NCBI RefSeq assembly: GCF_022374895.2
Contig: NZ_CP092423.2
Location: 5,766,001 to 5,830,000, forward strand
Source: Mycobacterium lentiflavum
GTDB taxonomy: Bacteria; Actinomycetota; Actinomycetes; Mycobacteriales; Mycobacteriaceae
Reading direction: 5' to 3'
DNA length: 64,000 nt
The notes below the pieces were generated by a model. It saw only the letters and a list, made by a program, of their open reading frames with translations. It made no database searches and had not been told where the DNA came from. The position numbers and the translations under genes are program-made. Below, in pieces: positions 24,411 through 32,350 of this stretch (position 1 is the first letter of the stretch; every line of letters begins with the position of its first letter).

Positions 24411-25577
24411 TCACTTCTGGGGGATCCGGTGTGGGACAAAGGCTGCGCCGTCGTCGGTGATCAGTCCCGCAGTCTCGCGAATGCCGAGGCCGGCGGCCGT
24501 ATCGCCGACGATCCAGGCGCCCAACGCAGGCCGCATATCGTCGAATTCGGGTAGCGGGTCCAACAGCTGATAGACGTATCCCTCTTCGCCGTAGACACCA
24601 CCCGTCGCGGTCTGGGTGCCGGCACCGACGACGGTGATGTTCGCGCCTTCGCGCCCCAGCTTGGGTTTGCGCACGTATTCGGTCAGCTCGTGCGGATCGT
24701 CGATGTAGGCGGGTAACAGGTTCGGGTGACCCGGATACATCTCCCACAAGATGCCGAGAATCGCCTTGTTGGACAGCAACGTCTTCCACAGCGGTTCGAT
24801 CCACGCCGTCTGCGGCAGGCTGGACACCACGTGCTTGCCAAACTCGTCGTCGAGCACCCACTCCCACGGGTAGAGCTTGAAGACCGCGTGGATGGGTGAC
24901 TCTTCGAGGTCGACGAAGCGCTCCAGCGCGGAGTCCCAGCCGATGTCCTCGATCATCAAGCCGACGGTCTGAAAGCCCGCTTCCGCGGCCGTTTCCTGCA
25001 TGTAGGTGGTCGTGATCTGGTCCTCGCCGGTGGCCTCCACGCCCGACCAGCTCAGGTGCAGTTCGTCGTTGGGCAGCAGATCGCGCAGCACCTTCCACCG
25101 GTCGACCAGCTGCTCGTGCAAAGAGTTCCACTGGTCGTCTTCAGGGAAGCAGTCCTTGAGCCAATACCATTGCAGGATAGCGGCTTCCAGTAGCGTCGTC
25201 GGCGTATCGGCGTTGTACTCGAGCAGCACCGCCGGCCGCCGACCGTCGTAGCGTAAGTCGAAGCGGCCGTACACATGTGGGTCCGACCGTCGCCAGGACT
25301 CGGCAATCGGCTGCCAACTCCATTCCGGCAGACCAAATTCCGCGTAGCGCTCCATCAGAACGACCTGCTCGACGGCGTTCAGGCACATCGAATGCAGCAG
25401 TTCGACATCGGCTTCCAGCGCCAGGATCTCGTCCATCTCGAACTCGTAATACACCGATTCGTCCCAGTACGGGCGGTACCGTCCCCGGGCGTCACGCGCG
25501 GGCGTCCCGTACACCAGGCCTTGCGATTCGACGATTGTCTGCCACTTCGGCCGCGGTCGGCGCCTGGCGCGCTTCAC
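24411..25577 (-). CDS. Glutathionylspermidine synthase-type ATP-grasp ligase (YgiC/YjfC-like)
   Basis: It is a predicted ATP-dependent amide ligase. It has 388 residues, close to the 386 of E. coli YgiC, and lacks the N-terminal amidase domain of true Gss. The pre-ATP-grasp region has YGRFDLRYDG and the hallmark EYNADTPTTLLEAA (about 120-132). The ATP-grasp part includes FKLYPWEW, WEMYPGHPNLLPAY and the lysine/glycine loop VRKPKLGREGANI (about 302-313). The start GTG 25577 overlaps the upstream stop by four bases (GTGA), so the ligase is translationally coupled to the anchored protein encoded before it. In-frame extension upstream is antisense-like and was rejected. The substrate pair is unknown; the neighbouring spermidine synthase fusion suggests a polyamine amine acceptor. 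Confidence 0.9.
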   Translation of the reverse strand: MKRARRRPRPKWQTIVESQGLVYGTPARDARGRYRPYWDESVYYEFEMDEILALEADVELLHSMCLNAVEQVVLMERYAEFGLPEWSWQPIAESWRRSDPHVYGRFDLRYDGRRPAVLLEYNADTPTTLLEAAILQWYWLKDCFPEDDQWNSLHEQLVDRWKVLRDLLPNDELHLSWSGVEATGEDQITTTYMQETAAEAGFQTVGLMIEDIGWDSALERFVDLEESPIHAVFKLYPWEWVLDDEFGKHVVSSLPQTAWIEPLWKTLLSNKAILGILWEMYPGHPNLLPAYIDDPHELTEYVRKPKLGREGANITVVGAGTQTATGGVYGEEGYVYQLLDPLPEFDDMRPALGAWIVGDTAAGLGIRETAGLITDDGAAFVPHRIPQK

Positions 25578-26242
25578 GAGCCGCTGCTCTTCCCGGGCGA
25601 GGAGCCGCCCAGGCCGCCGCGCGAAATGCTGGTCCCCGATTTGGTGGTGATGTTGGCGCCCTTGGGCGCGGTGGTCGTACCGCCAATCGGCCGCGAACCC
25701 ACCGAGCCCGAACTGCCGTAGTAGTAATGGTATTGGTGCCCGCCGTAGTAGAAGAAGCCGTTGAGTCCCTCGGTGTGACCGGTGCAGTAGCTGTCCGGCA
25801 CGATCACCGGCTGACCGCTCGGATCTTCCTGGACGCACTGCGCGGTGACGGTCGGCTCCGACAACATCCAATACCCGAGGCCGGCCACCAGGCCGACCAC
25901 GCCGACGGCGGCCGCGGCGCCCATCAACACGCGCTTCTGGTGGCGCCGCTTCTCCTCGGCCGCCAGCCGCGCCTCTTCGAGTTCCTTCTTCCTCTTCTCG
26001 TATTTGGCGCGGGCCCGCTGTTCGGCGGGTGTGGGCGGGCGTGGCGTCGTCGTCGCCGCGTCCTGGAACTCCATGCTGCCGCCGGACGGGAATCGTCCCG
26101 ACTCGTCGTCGTCCGCGGGTGGCTCGACGTCGCGGCCGGTGGGTTTCTCGGGCTCCGGCTTATCGCCGGCCGTGTCGTCCAGGTTGTCGGCGTTGTTCTC
26201 GGTGGGCTCGCCGCCCTTCGGCGGCTCGACTTCAGACCCCAC
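25574..26242 (-). CDS. Single-pass membrane protein, YgiB/DUF1190-like exported tail
   Basis: It has 222 residues from GTG 26242 (AGGTG five bases upstream). Residues 1-75 are acidic, Pro-rich and disordered. Residues 76-105 are a charged, Ala/Glu/Lys/Arg-rich coiled-coil-like helix. One membrane segment follows at about 107-127. The C-terminal exported part has two cysteines (C136, C153), an aromatic cluster FFYYGGHQYHYYYG, and a low-complexity Gly/Ser/Thr tail containing ISRGGLGG, which recalls the RGGFG tail of YgiB/DUF1190 proteins. I assign that family tentatively. It is first in the operon with the ATP-grasp ligase and could be its protein substrate or scaffold. Confidence 0.72.
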   Translation of the reverse strand: MGSEVEPPKGGEPTENNADNLDDTAGDKPEPEKPTGRDVEPPADDDESGRFPSGGSMEFQDAATTTPRPPTPAEQRARAKYEKRKKELEEARLAAEEKRRHQKRVLMGAAAAVGVVGLVAGLGYWMLSEPTVTAQCVQEDPSGQPVIVPDSYCTGHTEGLNGFFYYGGHQYHYYYGSSGSVGSRPIGGTTTAPKGANITTKSGTSISRGGLGGSSPGKSSGS

Positions 26243-26342
26243 TAAGACACCTGACGAGGGGCAACAGGCCGGAAGGCGGGCACGCGGGCAGTCTGCCACA
26301 TTTGCTACGGCTTCGGCAGAGATCAGCACCGCCGCGGCGGGC

Positions 26343-27170
26343 TTAGCCCCACCACCGTTCCAGCACGCGTCCCACGCCGTCGTCGCTGTTGCGCGCGGTG
26401 ACCTCGTTGGCGGCGGCAAGCACCTCGGGATGGGCATTGCCCATGGCCACACCATGGCCGGCCCACCGCAGCATCGGCAGGTCGTTGGGCATGTCCCCGA
26501 ACGCCACCACTTCGGCGCTGACGATCTCGAGCGGTCTGGCGATCTCCTCGATGCCGGTAGCCTTACTGACGCCCAGCGGCACCACCTCCACCAGTCCGTT
26601 ATTGGTCGAGTAGGTGATGTCGCCCTCGACGCCGACGTGCTTGGCCAGCTCGGCGGCCATGTCCGCGCTGCGGGCACCGGCCTTGCGAATCAACAGCTTG
26701 ATGGCCGGCGCGCTGAGCAAGTCATCGATCGACACCTCGGTGTTGTCCGGATTCAGCCACGCGTGCTCATAGCCCGGCGAGCTGACGAACTGCGGGGTCG
26801 CCGTGTCGTGGGCGCTGCGGCCGATCCGCTCCACCGCCAGACCCGCCCCGGGAATGACGCGGGTCGCAAGCTCGACCAATTCGGCCAGGGTGTCGACGGG
26901 CAACGTGCGCGCCGACACCACCCGGTCGGTGGCGGGGTCGTAGATGACGGCGCCGTTGGCGCACACAGCCATCGGCGCGAAGCCCAGCTCGTCGACGATG
27001 GGACGAATCCAGCGCGGCGGGCGACCGGTCGCCACAATGAATTGGGCGCCGGCGGCGACGGCGGCGCGCACCGCCGCACGGGTGCGCGGCGTGATGGTTT
27101 CGTCGTCGTCGAACAGGGTGCCGTCGACATCGCAGGCGATAAGCGCCGGCGGCGAAGTCGCCGCTGTCAT
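26343..27170 (-). CDS. Cof-type HAD-IIB phosphatase (Rv3813c type)
   Basis: It has 275 residues. HAD motif I is CDVDGTLFD with both Asp, motif II is VATGRPP, motif III includes the Lys in KATGIEE and motif IV is FGDMPNDLPM. The cap between motifs II and III has the C2B size expected for Cof/YidA phosphatases, which hydrolyse small phosphorylated metabolites such as sugar phosphates. The start is ATG 27170. It is the Rv3813c homologue by position, upstream of and co-directional with the polyamine/ATP-grasp operon, but 100 bp separates them. The true substrate is not predictable. Confidence 0.9.
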   Translation of the reverse strand: MTAATSPPALIACDVDGTLFDDDETITPRTRAAVRAAVAAGAQFIVATGRPPRWIRPIVDELGFAPMAVCANGAVIYDPATDRVVSARTLPVDTLAELVELATRVIPGAGLAVERIGRSAHDTATPQFVSSPGYEHAWLNPDNTEVSIDDLLSAPAIKLLIRKAGARSADMAAELAKHVGVEGDITYSTNNGLVEVVPLGVSKATGIEEIARPLEIVSAEVVAFGDMPNDLPMLRWAGHGVAMGNAHPEVLAAANEVTARNSDDGVGRVLERWWG

Positions 27171-27217
27171 TGAGCCGTCACTCAGGCGATCCGCCCGTCC
27201 AGCCCGACGGCGAACCC

Positions 27218-27264
27218 CGCCCTCGTCACCGCCCTCGTCAATGCACTCTTCCCCGCCCTCGTCA
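27218..27264. repeat. Three copies of an 11-bp repeat
   Basis: CGCCCTCGTCA occurs at 27218-27228, 27230-27240 and 27254-27264, the last overlapping the stop of the adjacent acyltransferase gene. The second and third copies extend to CGCCCTCGTCAATGC. It lies in the short gap between the acyltransferase and HAD genes and may have arisen by slippage. Confidence 0.6.
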
Positions 27265-28047
27265 ATGCCGTCCGCTTTGCTTATCCCCCGGCCGGGTGAC
27301 TCCGTCGGTCCCGTACTTCAGGGCCCGCTGCTGCAATTCGACCAGCCGGATCTGCTGGGAGTCGTCGCGGTTCGGCGCGCTGCCGCCCAGGCGCCGCGGC
27401 ACCCAGAACTCGCCCGGCGGATGCGGATACTCCTCCTGCACCCGGTAGAGCAGCTCATTCATCGCCCGGCGCAGCGTCGCGTTGAGTTGCTCGACCGAAC
27501 CGTGCGGAGCAATCGGGCGCCCGGCGGACACCGTGATCGGAATCTTGTTGCGGAACACCTTCTTTGGATGATCCTTCGGCCAAATCCGGTGGGCGCCCCA
27601 GACAATCAGCGGAACGATCGGCACCTGCGCGTCCAACGCCATCCGCGCGGCACCGGACTTGAATTCCCGGAGTTCGAAACTGCGGCTGATGGTGGCTTCG
27701 GGGTGCATCCCGATCAGTTCACCCGCCCGCAGTCGCTGCACGGCCGTCGCGAAGGCGTCGTGCCCGTTGCGGCGGTCCACCGGAATGAGCCTGGCGTGCT
27801 TGATCACGTAGTCGACGGCCTTCACGTCGGCCATCTCGGCCTTGATCATGAAATACATCCGCCGGCCCCGCTCCCGTACGGCAAACAACGACGGAAGCCA
27901 GTCCAGGTAGCTGGTGTGGTTCTGCGCGATCAGTGCCGGGCCGCGCTGCGGAATGTTCTCCAGCCCGTGGAACGTGAACTTGGTCCCGTTCATCGCGACG
28001 AGCGGGGGAACGATCAATTCTCCGAACCGGTAAAACCCCTCTGCCAT
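27262..28047 (-). CDS. PlsC-family acyltransferase 3 of tandem triplet (Rv3814c type)
   Basis: It is a lysophospholipid-type acyltransferase of 261 residues. The catalytic HX4D motif is NHTSYLDW, the acceptor-binding motif is PEATISRSFELREFKSG, and VPIVPLIVWGAHRIW follows. A strong ribosome-binding site (GGAGGAGAAG) precedes ATG 28047. It ends with the shared motif EYPHPPGEFWVPRRLGG plus a unique tail. It is the most diverged and most downstream of the three paralogues. The likely role is acylation of a glycerophosphate or glycolipid acceptor; the exact acceptor is unknown. Confidence 0.9.
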   Translation of the reverse strand: MAEGFYRFGELIVPPLVAMNGTKFTFHGLENIPQRGPALIAQNHTSYLDWLPSLFAVRERGRRMYFMIKAEMADVKAVDYVIKHARLIPVDRRNGHDAFATAVQRLRAGELIGMHPEATISRSFELREFKSGAARMALDAQVPIVPLIVWGAHRIWPKDHPKKVFRNKIPITVSAGRPIAPHGSVEQLNATLRRAMNELLYRVQEEYPHPPGEFWVPRRLGGSAPNRDDSQQIRLVELQQRALKYGTDGVTRPGDKQSGRH

Positions 28048-28068
28048 GTCTTCTCCTCCGCCGTAAGG

Positions 28069-28818
28069 CTACTGGCGCGGCGTGCGGTTCGCCGCGCGCG
28101 CCGCGGCCTCGTCAGCCTCGATCTGCGCCGCCTCGGCCATCGTCGGCGCCCCTCCGCCCAGCCGGTGCGGTACCCAGAACTCCCCGGCCGGGTGCGGGTA
28201 CTGCTGCTGCGCCTCGTAGAGCAGCTTGGTCATGGCCTCCCGCAGCGCGCGGTCGGTCTGGGCGATGTCGCCGTCGGCGCGCAGCGGCGGTCCGACCTGC
28301 ACGGTGATCGGCACGTTGTGGCGGCCGATGCGGCGGGGATGGTCCTTGGTCCAGATCCGGTGCGCACCCCAGACGATGACGGGGACGATCGGCACACCCG
28401 CTTCGCGGGCCATCCGGGCTGCCCCCGTCTTGAACTCCTTGAGCTCGAAACTGCGGCTGATGGTGGCCTCCGGATACACCCCGACCAGCTCCCCGTCCCG
28501 CAGGCGCTGCACGGCCACCGCGTAGGCACCCGACCCGGCGTTTCGGTCCACCGGAATGGTGTGGGTGCGCTTGATCAGGAAGTTCACCACCTTCACCTGC
28601 TGCATCTCGGCCTTGATCATGAACCGCAGCCGACGGCGGCGGCGGCGCATGGCCAGCCCGGCCGGCAGCCAATCGACGTAGCTGGTGTGGTTGATGGCCA
28701 CCACCGCACCCCCGCGCTCGGGGATGTTGTCGACCCCGCGGTAGCTGATCCTGGTGCCCGTGGCGAAGACTCCCAATTGGGACAGGATCTCCAACGTGCG
28801 ATAGGTCGGCTCCACCAT
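28069..28818 (-). CDS. PlsC-family acyltransferase 2 of tandem triplet (Rv3815c type)
   Basis: It is a 249-residue acyltransferase with HX4D in NHTSYVDW, the acceptor motif PEATISRSFELKEFKTG and VPIVPVIVWGAHRIWTKDHP. The Arg-rich patch MRRRRRRLRF after the catalytic motif suggests membrane-surface association. The C-terminal block PHPAGEFWVPHRLGG is shared with both neighbours. It starts six bases after the stop of the first copy, so the two are co-translated. Confidence 0.9.
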   Translation of the reverse strand: MVEPTYRTLEILSQLGVFATGTRISYRGVDNIPERGGAVVAINHTSYVDWLPAGLAMRRRRRRLRFMIKAEMQQVKVVNFLIKRTHTIPVDRNAGSGAYAVAVQRLRDGELVGVYPEATISRSFELKEFKTGAARMAREAGVPIVPVIVWGAHRIWTKDHPRRIGRHNVPITVQVGPPLRADGDIAQTDRALREAMTKLLYEAQQQYPHPAGEFWVPHRLGGGAPTMAEAAQIEADEAAARAANRTPRQ

Positions 28819-28824
28819 CGGCGG

Positions 28825-29592
28825 CTACTCCGGCGCCCCCGCGGCTTGGGCCCGCCGTGCCGCTCGCGCGGCCGCCTCCTCGGCGTCCATCCGAGCGGCT
28901 TCCGCCAAGGATGGGGCGCCGCCGCCCAACCGGCGCGGCACCCAGAACTCACCGGCCGGGTGCGGTCCGTACTGCTCCTGCGCCCGTTCCAGCAGGTGCT
29001 GCATCCGCGAGTGCAGCAGCCCCCGCAGCTCCGGCACACCCAGTGTCGGTTCGATCGGCTCACCCACCAGCACCGTGATCGGTACCTTCGGGCGAGCGAG
29101 CTTCTTCGGGTGGCCCTTGGTCCAGATGCGCTGCGCACCCCAGACGATGTGCGGAACGATCGGCACCCCGGCCTCCACGGCCATCCGCGCGGCACCGCTC
29201 TTGCATTCTTTGATCTCGAAACTGCGGCTGATGGTCGCTTCGGGGTAGACGCCGACCAGCTCGCCGTCCTTGAGATTCCGGACGGCCGCCTCGTAGGACG
29301 CCGCCCCGTCCTGCCGATCCACCGGGATGTGGCGCAGGCTGCGCATGATGGGCCCGGTGATCTTGTCGTCGAACACCTCTTGCTTGGCCATGAACCGCAC
29401 TTTGCGGCCGAGGCCCTGCTCATACGCCGGGAGCCCAGCGAACGTGAAGTCGAGGTAACCAGTGTGGTTGATCGCGATGACCGCGCCGCCACTGGTTGGT
29501 AGGTTCTCGACGCCGGAGACCGTGATCTTCAGGCCCTGGAGACGCCAGACCAGGCGAGCAAGCGCAATGACAGTCCCGTATACCGGTTCCAC
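28825..29592 (-). CDS. PlsC-family acyltransferase 1 of tandem triplet (Rv3816c type)
   Basis: It is a 255-residue acyltransferase with HX4D in NHTGYLDF, the acceptor motif PEATISRSFEIKECKSG and VPIVPHIVWGAQRIWTKGHP. The start is GTG 29592, with a hydrophobic N-terminal helix (VIALARLVWRLQGL). It is the first gene of the triplet, divergent from the kinase-like gene at 29653 across 60 bp that must hold both promoters. Confidence 0.9.
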   Translation of the reverse strand: MEPVYGTVIALARLVWRLQGLKITVSGVENLPTSGGAVIAINHTGYLDFTFAGLPAYEQGLGRKVRFMAKQEVFDDKITGPIMRSLRHIPVDRQDGAASYEAAVRNLKDGELVGVYPEATISRSFEIKECKSGAARMAVEAGVPIVPHIVWGAQRIWTKGHPKKLARPKVPITVLVGEPIEPTLGVPELRGLLHSRMQHLLERAQEQYGPHPAGEFWVPRRLGGGAPSLAEAARMDAEEAAARAARRAQAAGAPE

Positions 29593-29652
29593 AGCTTGTC
29601 AGCCTAGTGCTCCCGACTGTGAGCCGCCTGAAGTGGTGAAAAGAGGTGATCC

Positions 29653-30420
29653 ATGAGCTTCCCGTCGTCGCCGCCGCCGGTGCCCGCGATCGTCGACCGC
29701 CTCGCCGCGGGCCGGCCCGTGCGCGCGGTCTGGGTCAACGAGGAAAACGGGGTGACCTTCCGGCTCGGCGGGAGCCACACCGGCCCGGAGTTCGTCAAGA
29801 CAGCTAACCCGCGCGGCACCGACTTCGCCGCCGAAGCGCGCCGGCTGCGTTGGGCGGCCCGGTACGTGGCGGTGCCGCAGGTGCTCGGATTCGGGGTCGA
29901 CGGCGACCGCGCCTGGCTGCACACCCGCGGGCTGGCGGGCCGGTCCGCGGTGCACCCGCGGTGGCTGGCGGCCCCGCAGGTGGCGGTGCGCGCGATCGGT
30001 GCCGGCCTGCGCGACCTGCACGACGGATTGCCGACGGCCACATGCCCTTTCGAATGGTCGGTGGCCGGCCGGCTGGAGGCGCTGCCCCCGACGACCCGGG
30101 ACCGCGTCGGCGATCCGCCGCCGGTCGACCGGCTGGTGGTCTGCCACGGTGACGCGTGCGCACCGAATACCCTGATCGACGACGACGGCCGTTGTTGCGG
30201 ACACGTTGACTTCGGCGAACTCGGGGTGGCCGATCGATGGGCCGATCTGGCGGTCGCCTCGCTCTCGCTGGGCTGGAACTATCCCGGCCGAAATTGGGAG
30301 TCCGAGTTCTTCGCCGCTTACGGTGTGCAACCGGACCCGGCACGCATCGAGTACTACCGGCGGCTGTGGCAGGCCTGCGATCCGACCTCAGCTCCCACCT
30401 CCGAGACCACCTCACGCTAA
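29653..30420 (+). CDS. APH-like kinase (Rv3817 type)
   Basis: It has 255 residues and an aminoglycoside phosphotransferase (choline/APH kinase) fold. The Brenner-type catalytic loop is VVCHGDACAPNTL (catalytic Asp and Asn), and the metal-binding Asp is in HVDFGELGVADRWADLA. The N-terminal nucleotide-binding lobe is short. It may phosphorylate a small molecule or glycan; resistance to aminoglycosides is not implied. It lies upstream of and co-directional with the MBL/Rieske gene, with 38 bp between them. Confidence 0.88.
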   Translation: MSFPSSPPPVPAIVDRLAAGRPVRAVWVNEENGVTFRLGGSHTGPEFVKTANPRGTDFAAEARRLRWAARYVAVPQVLGFGVDGDRAWLHTRGLAGRSAVHPRWLAAPQVAVRAIGAGLRDLHDGLPTATCPFEWSVAGRLEALPPTTRDRVGDPPPVDRLVVCHGDACAPNTLIDDDGRCCGHVDFGELGVADRWADLAVASLSLGWNYPGRNWESEFFAAYGVQPDPARIEYYRRLWQACDPTSAPTSETTSR

Positions 30421-30458
30421 GCTCGAAGCGATTCGACTGGACCATTCGAAAGGCATTT

Positions 30459-32009
30459 GTGCAGGTCACGAGCGTCGGCCACGCCGGATTTCTGATCCAG
30501 ACCCGGGCGGGCAGCATTCTGTGCGATCCCTGGGTCAATCCGGCTTTCTTCGCGTCGTGGTTCCCGTTTCCGGACAACACCGCACTGGACTGGGACACCC
30601 TCGGCGACTGCGACTATCTGTATGTCTCACACCTGCACAAGGACCACTTCGACGCGAACCACCTGCGCGATCACGTCAACAAGGACGCGGTGGTGCTGCT
30701 GCCCGACTTCCCCGTGCCGGATCTGCGAAATGAACTGCAGCAACTAGGTTTTCACCGGTTCTTCGAGACCAGCGACTCCGTCAAGCACCACGTCAGCGGA
30801 CCCAAGGGCGAGCTGGAGATCATGGTCGTCGCGCTGCGGGCACCCGCCGACGGCCCGATCGGCGACTCTGCCCTCGTCGTCTCCGACGGCCAGACAACGG
30901 TTTTCAACATGAACGACGCCCGGCCGGTCGACTTGGACATGCTCGCGACCGAGTTCGGGCACATCGACGTCCACCTGCTGCAGTACTCCGGGGCGATCTG
31001 GTATCCAATGGTCTACGACATGCCGGCCCGGGCTAAGGAGTCGTTCGGTATCCAGAAGCGGCAGCGCCAAATGGATCGCGCACGCCAGTACATCGCGCAG
31101 GTGGATGCGACCTGGGTGGTGCCATCCGCGGGACCGCCTTGCTTTTTGGACCCCGAGTTGCGCCACCTCAACGACGACCACGGCGATCCGGCCAACATCT
31201 TCCCGGACCAGCTGGTGTTCTTGGACCAGATGCGCCGCCACGGACACGATCGCGGCCTGCTGATGATTCCCGGGTCGGTCGCGGATTTCACTGGTAGGTC
31301 GATGAACTCGCTGCATCACCCGCTGCCCGACGACGACGTCGAGGCCATCTTCACCACGGGCAAGGCGGCCTACATCGCCGACTATGCCGAACGGATGGCC
31401 CCGGTCTTGGCCGCCGAGCGGGCGGGCTGGGCACCCGCGGCCGGCGAGGCGCTGCTGGAACCGCTGCGCGGGTTGTTCGAGCCGATCATGCTGCAAAGCG
31501 ACGAGATCTGCGACGGCATCGGCTACCCGGTCGAGCTGGTGATCGGCCCCGATACGGTGGTCCTCGACTTCCCGAAACGGATTGTCCGCGAACGTATTGC
31601 GCATGAGAAATTCCGATATGGCTTTGCGATCGCCCCCGAATTGGTGCGCACCGTGTTGCGCGATCGGGAACCGGACTGGGTCAACACCATCTTCTTGTCC
31701 ACGCGTTTCCGGGCATGGCGGGTCGGCGGGTATAACGAGTATCTGTACACCTTCTTCAAGTGCCTGACCGACGAACGCATCGCCTACGCCGACGGCTGGT
31801 TCGCCGAAACCCATGACGACTCCGCGTCGATCACTATGGACGGCTGGGAGATTCAGCGCCGCTGCCCCCACCTCAAGGCCGACCTGTCGAAATTCGGCGT
31901 GGTCGAGGGCGACACGCTCACCTGTAATCTGCATGGCTGGCAGTGGCGCCTCGACAACGGCCGCTGCCTGACCACCCGCGGTCACCAGCTGCGGAGCCGC
32001 CGGGTATGA
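30459..32009 (+). CDS. Metallo-beta-lactamase fold plus Rieske protein (Rv3818 type)
   Basis: It has 516 residues from GTG 30459, the same length as I recall for Rv3818. Residues about 1-250 form a UlaG-like metallo-hydrolase: SVGHAGFLI, and the metal motif SHLHKDHFD (H58, H60, D62, H63). The C-terminus is a Rieske [2Fe-2S] domain: C469-P-H471 and C489-N-L-H492, with GW after the second His. MBL and Rieske parts are also combined in CMP-Neu5Ac hydroxylases, in the opposite order, which hints at an oxygenase or hydroxylase on a sugar-like substrate. That is inference. The earlier frame extension is antisense-like. The stop overlaps the next start by four bases (ATGA). Confidence 0.88.
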   Translation: MQVTSVGHAGFLIQTRAGSILCDPWVNPAFFASWFPFPDNTALDWDTLGDCDYLYVSHLHKDHFDANHLRDHVNKDAVVLLPDFPVPDLRNELQQLGFHRFFETSDSVKHHVSGPKGELEIMVVALRAPADGPIGDSALVVSDGQTTVFNMNDARPVDLDMLATEFGHIDVHLLQYSGAIWYPMVYDMPARAKESFGIQKRQRQMDRARQYIAQVDATWVVPSAGPPCFLDPELRHLNDDHGDPANIFPDQLVFLDQMRRHGHDRGLLMIPGSVADFTGRSMNSLHHPLPDDDVEAIFTTGKAAYIADYAERMAPVLAAERAGWAPAAGEALLEPLRGLFEPIMLQSDEICDGIGYPVELVIGPDTVVLDFPKRIVRERIAHEKFRYGFAIAPELVRTVLRDREPDWVNTIFLSTRFRAWRVGGYNEYLYTFFKCLTDERIAYADGWFAETHDDSASITMDGWEIQRRCPHLKADLSKFGVVEGDTLTCNLHGWQWRLDNGRCLTTRGHQLRSRRV

Positions 32010-32350
32010 CCGAGACCTACCGGGAATCCTACGATGACGGCCTGGTGCAGTTGGACCGGGCGGCGATCACGTTGCGGCGCTACCACTTTCCTGACGGTAC
32101 GTCGAAGATCATCGCGCTGGACGCGATCCGCGGATACAAATCCCAACCGCTGGGCTGGTTCACGGCGCGGTTCACCCTGTGGGGCGGTACCGATCCGCGC
32201 TATTGGCTGCCGCTGGACGTGCAACGACCACTGCGGTCGACGTTGATCACCCTGGACATCCCGGGCGCCCGGCCGAATCCCGCGTTCACACCGGCGCGCC
32301 CGGATGAGTTCATCGCCCTACTCGAGAGGCTGCTGGCCCGGCTCGGCTAG
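32006..32350 (+). CDS. Conserved hypothetical protein (Rv3819 type)
   Basis: It is a small soluble protein of 114 residues with no recognised domain; alternating beta-like stretches around RYHFPDGTSKIIALDAIRGY suggest a PH-like or DUF fold. The start ATG 32006 overlaps the stop of the MBL/Rieske gene by four bases, so the two are co-translated and probably work together. Its stop shares a CTAG palindrome with the convergent oxidoreductase gene. Confidence 0.85.
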   Translation: MTETYRESYDDGLVQLDRAAITLRRYHFPDGTSKIIALDAIRGYKSQPLGWFTARFTLWGGTDPRYWLPLDVQRPLRSTLITLDIPGARPNPAFTPARPDEFIALLERLLARLG

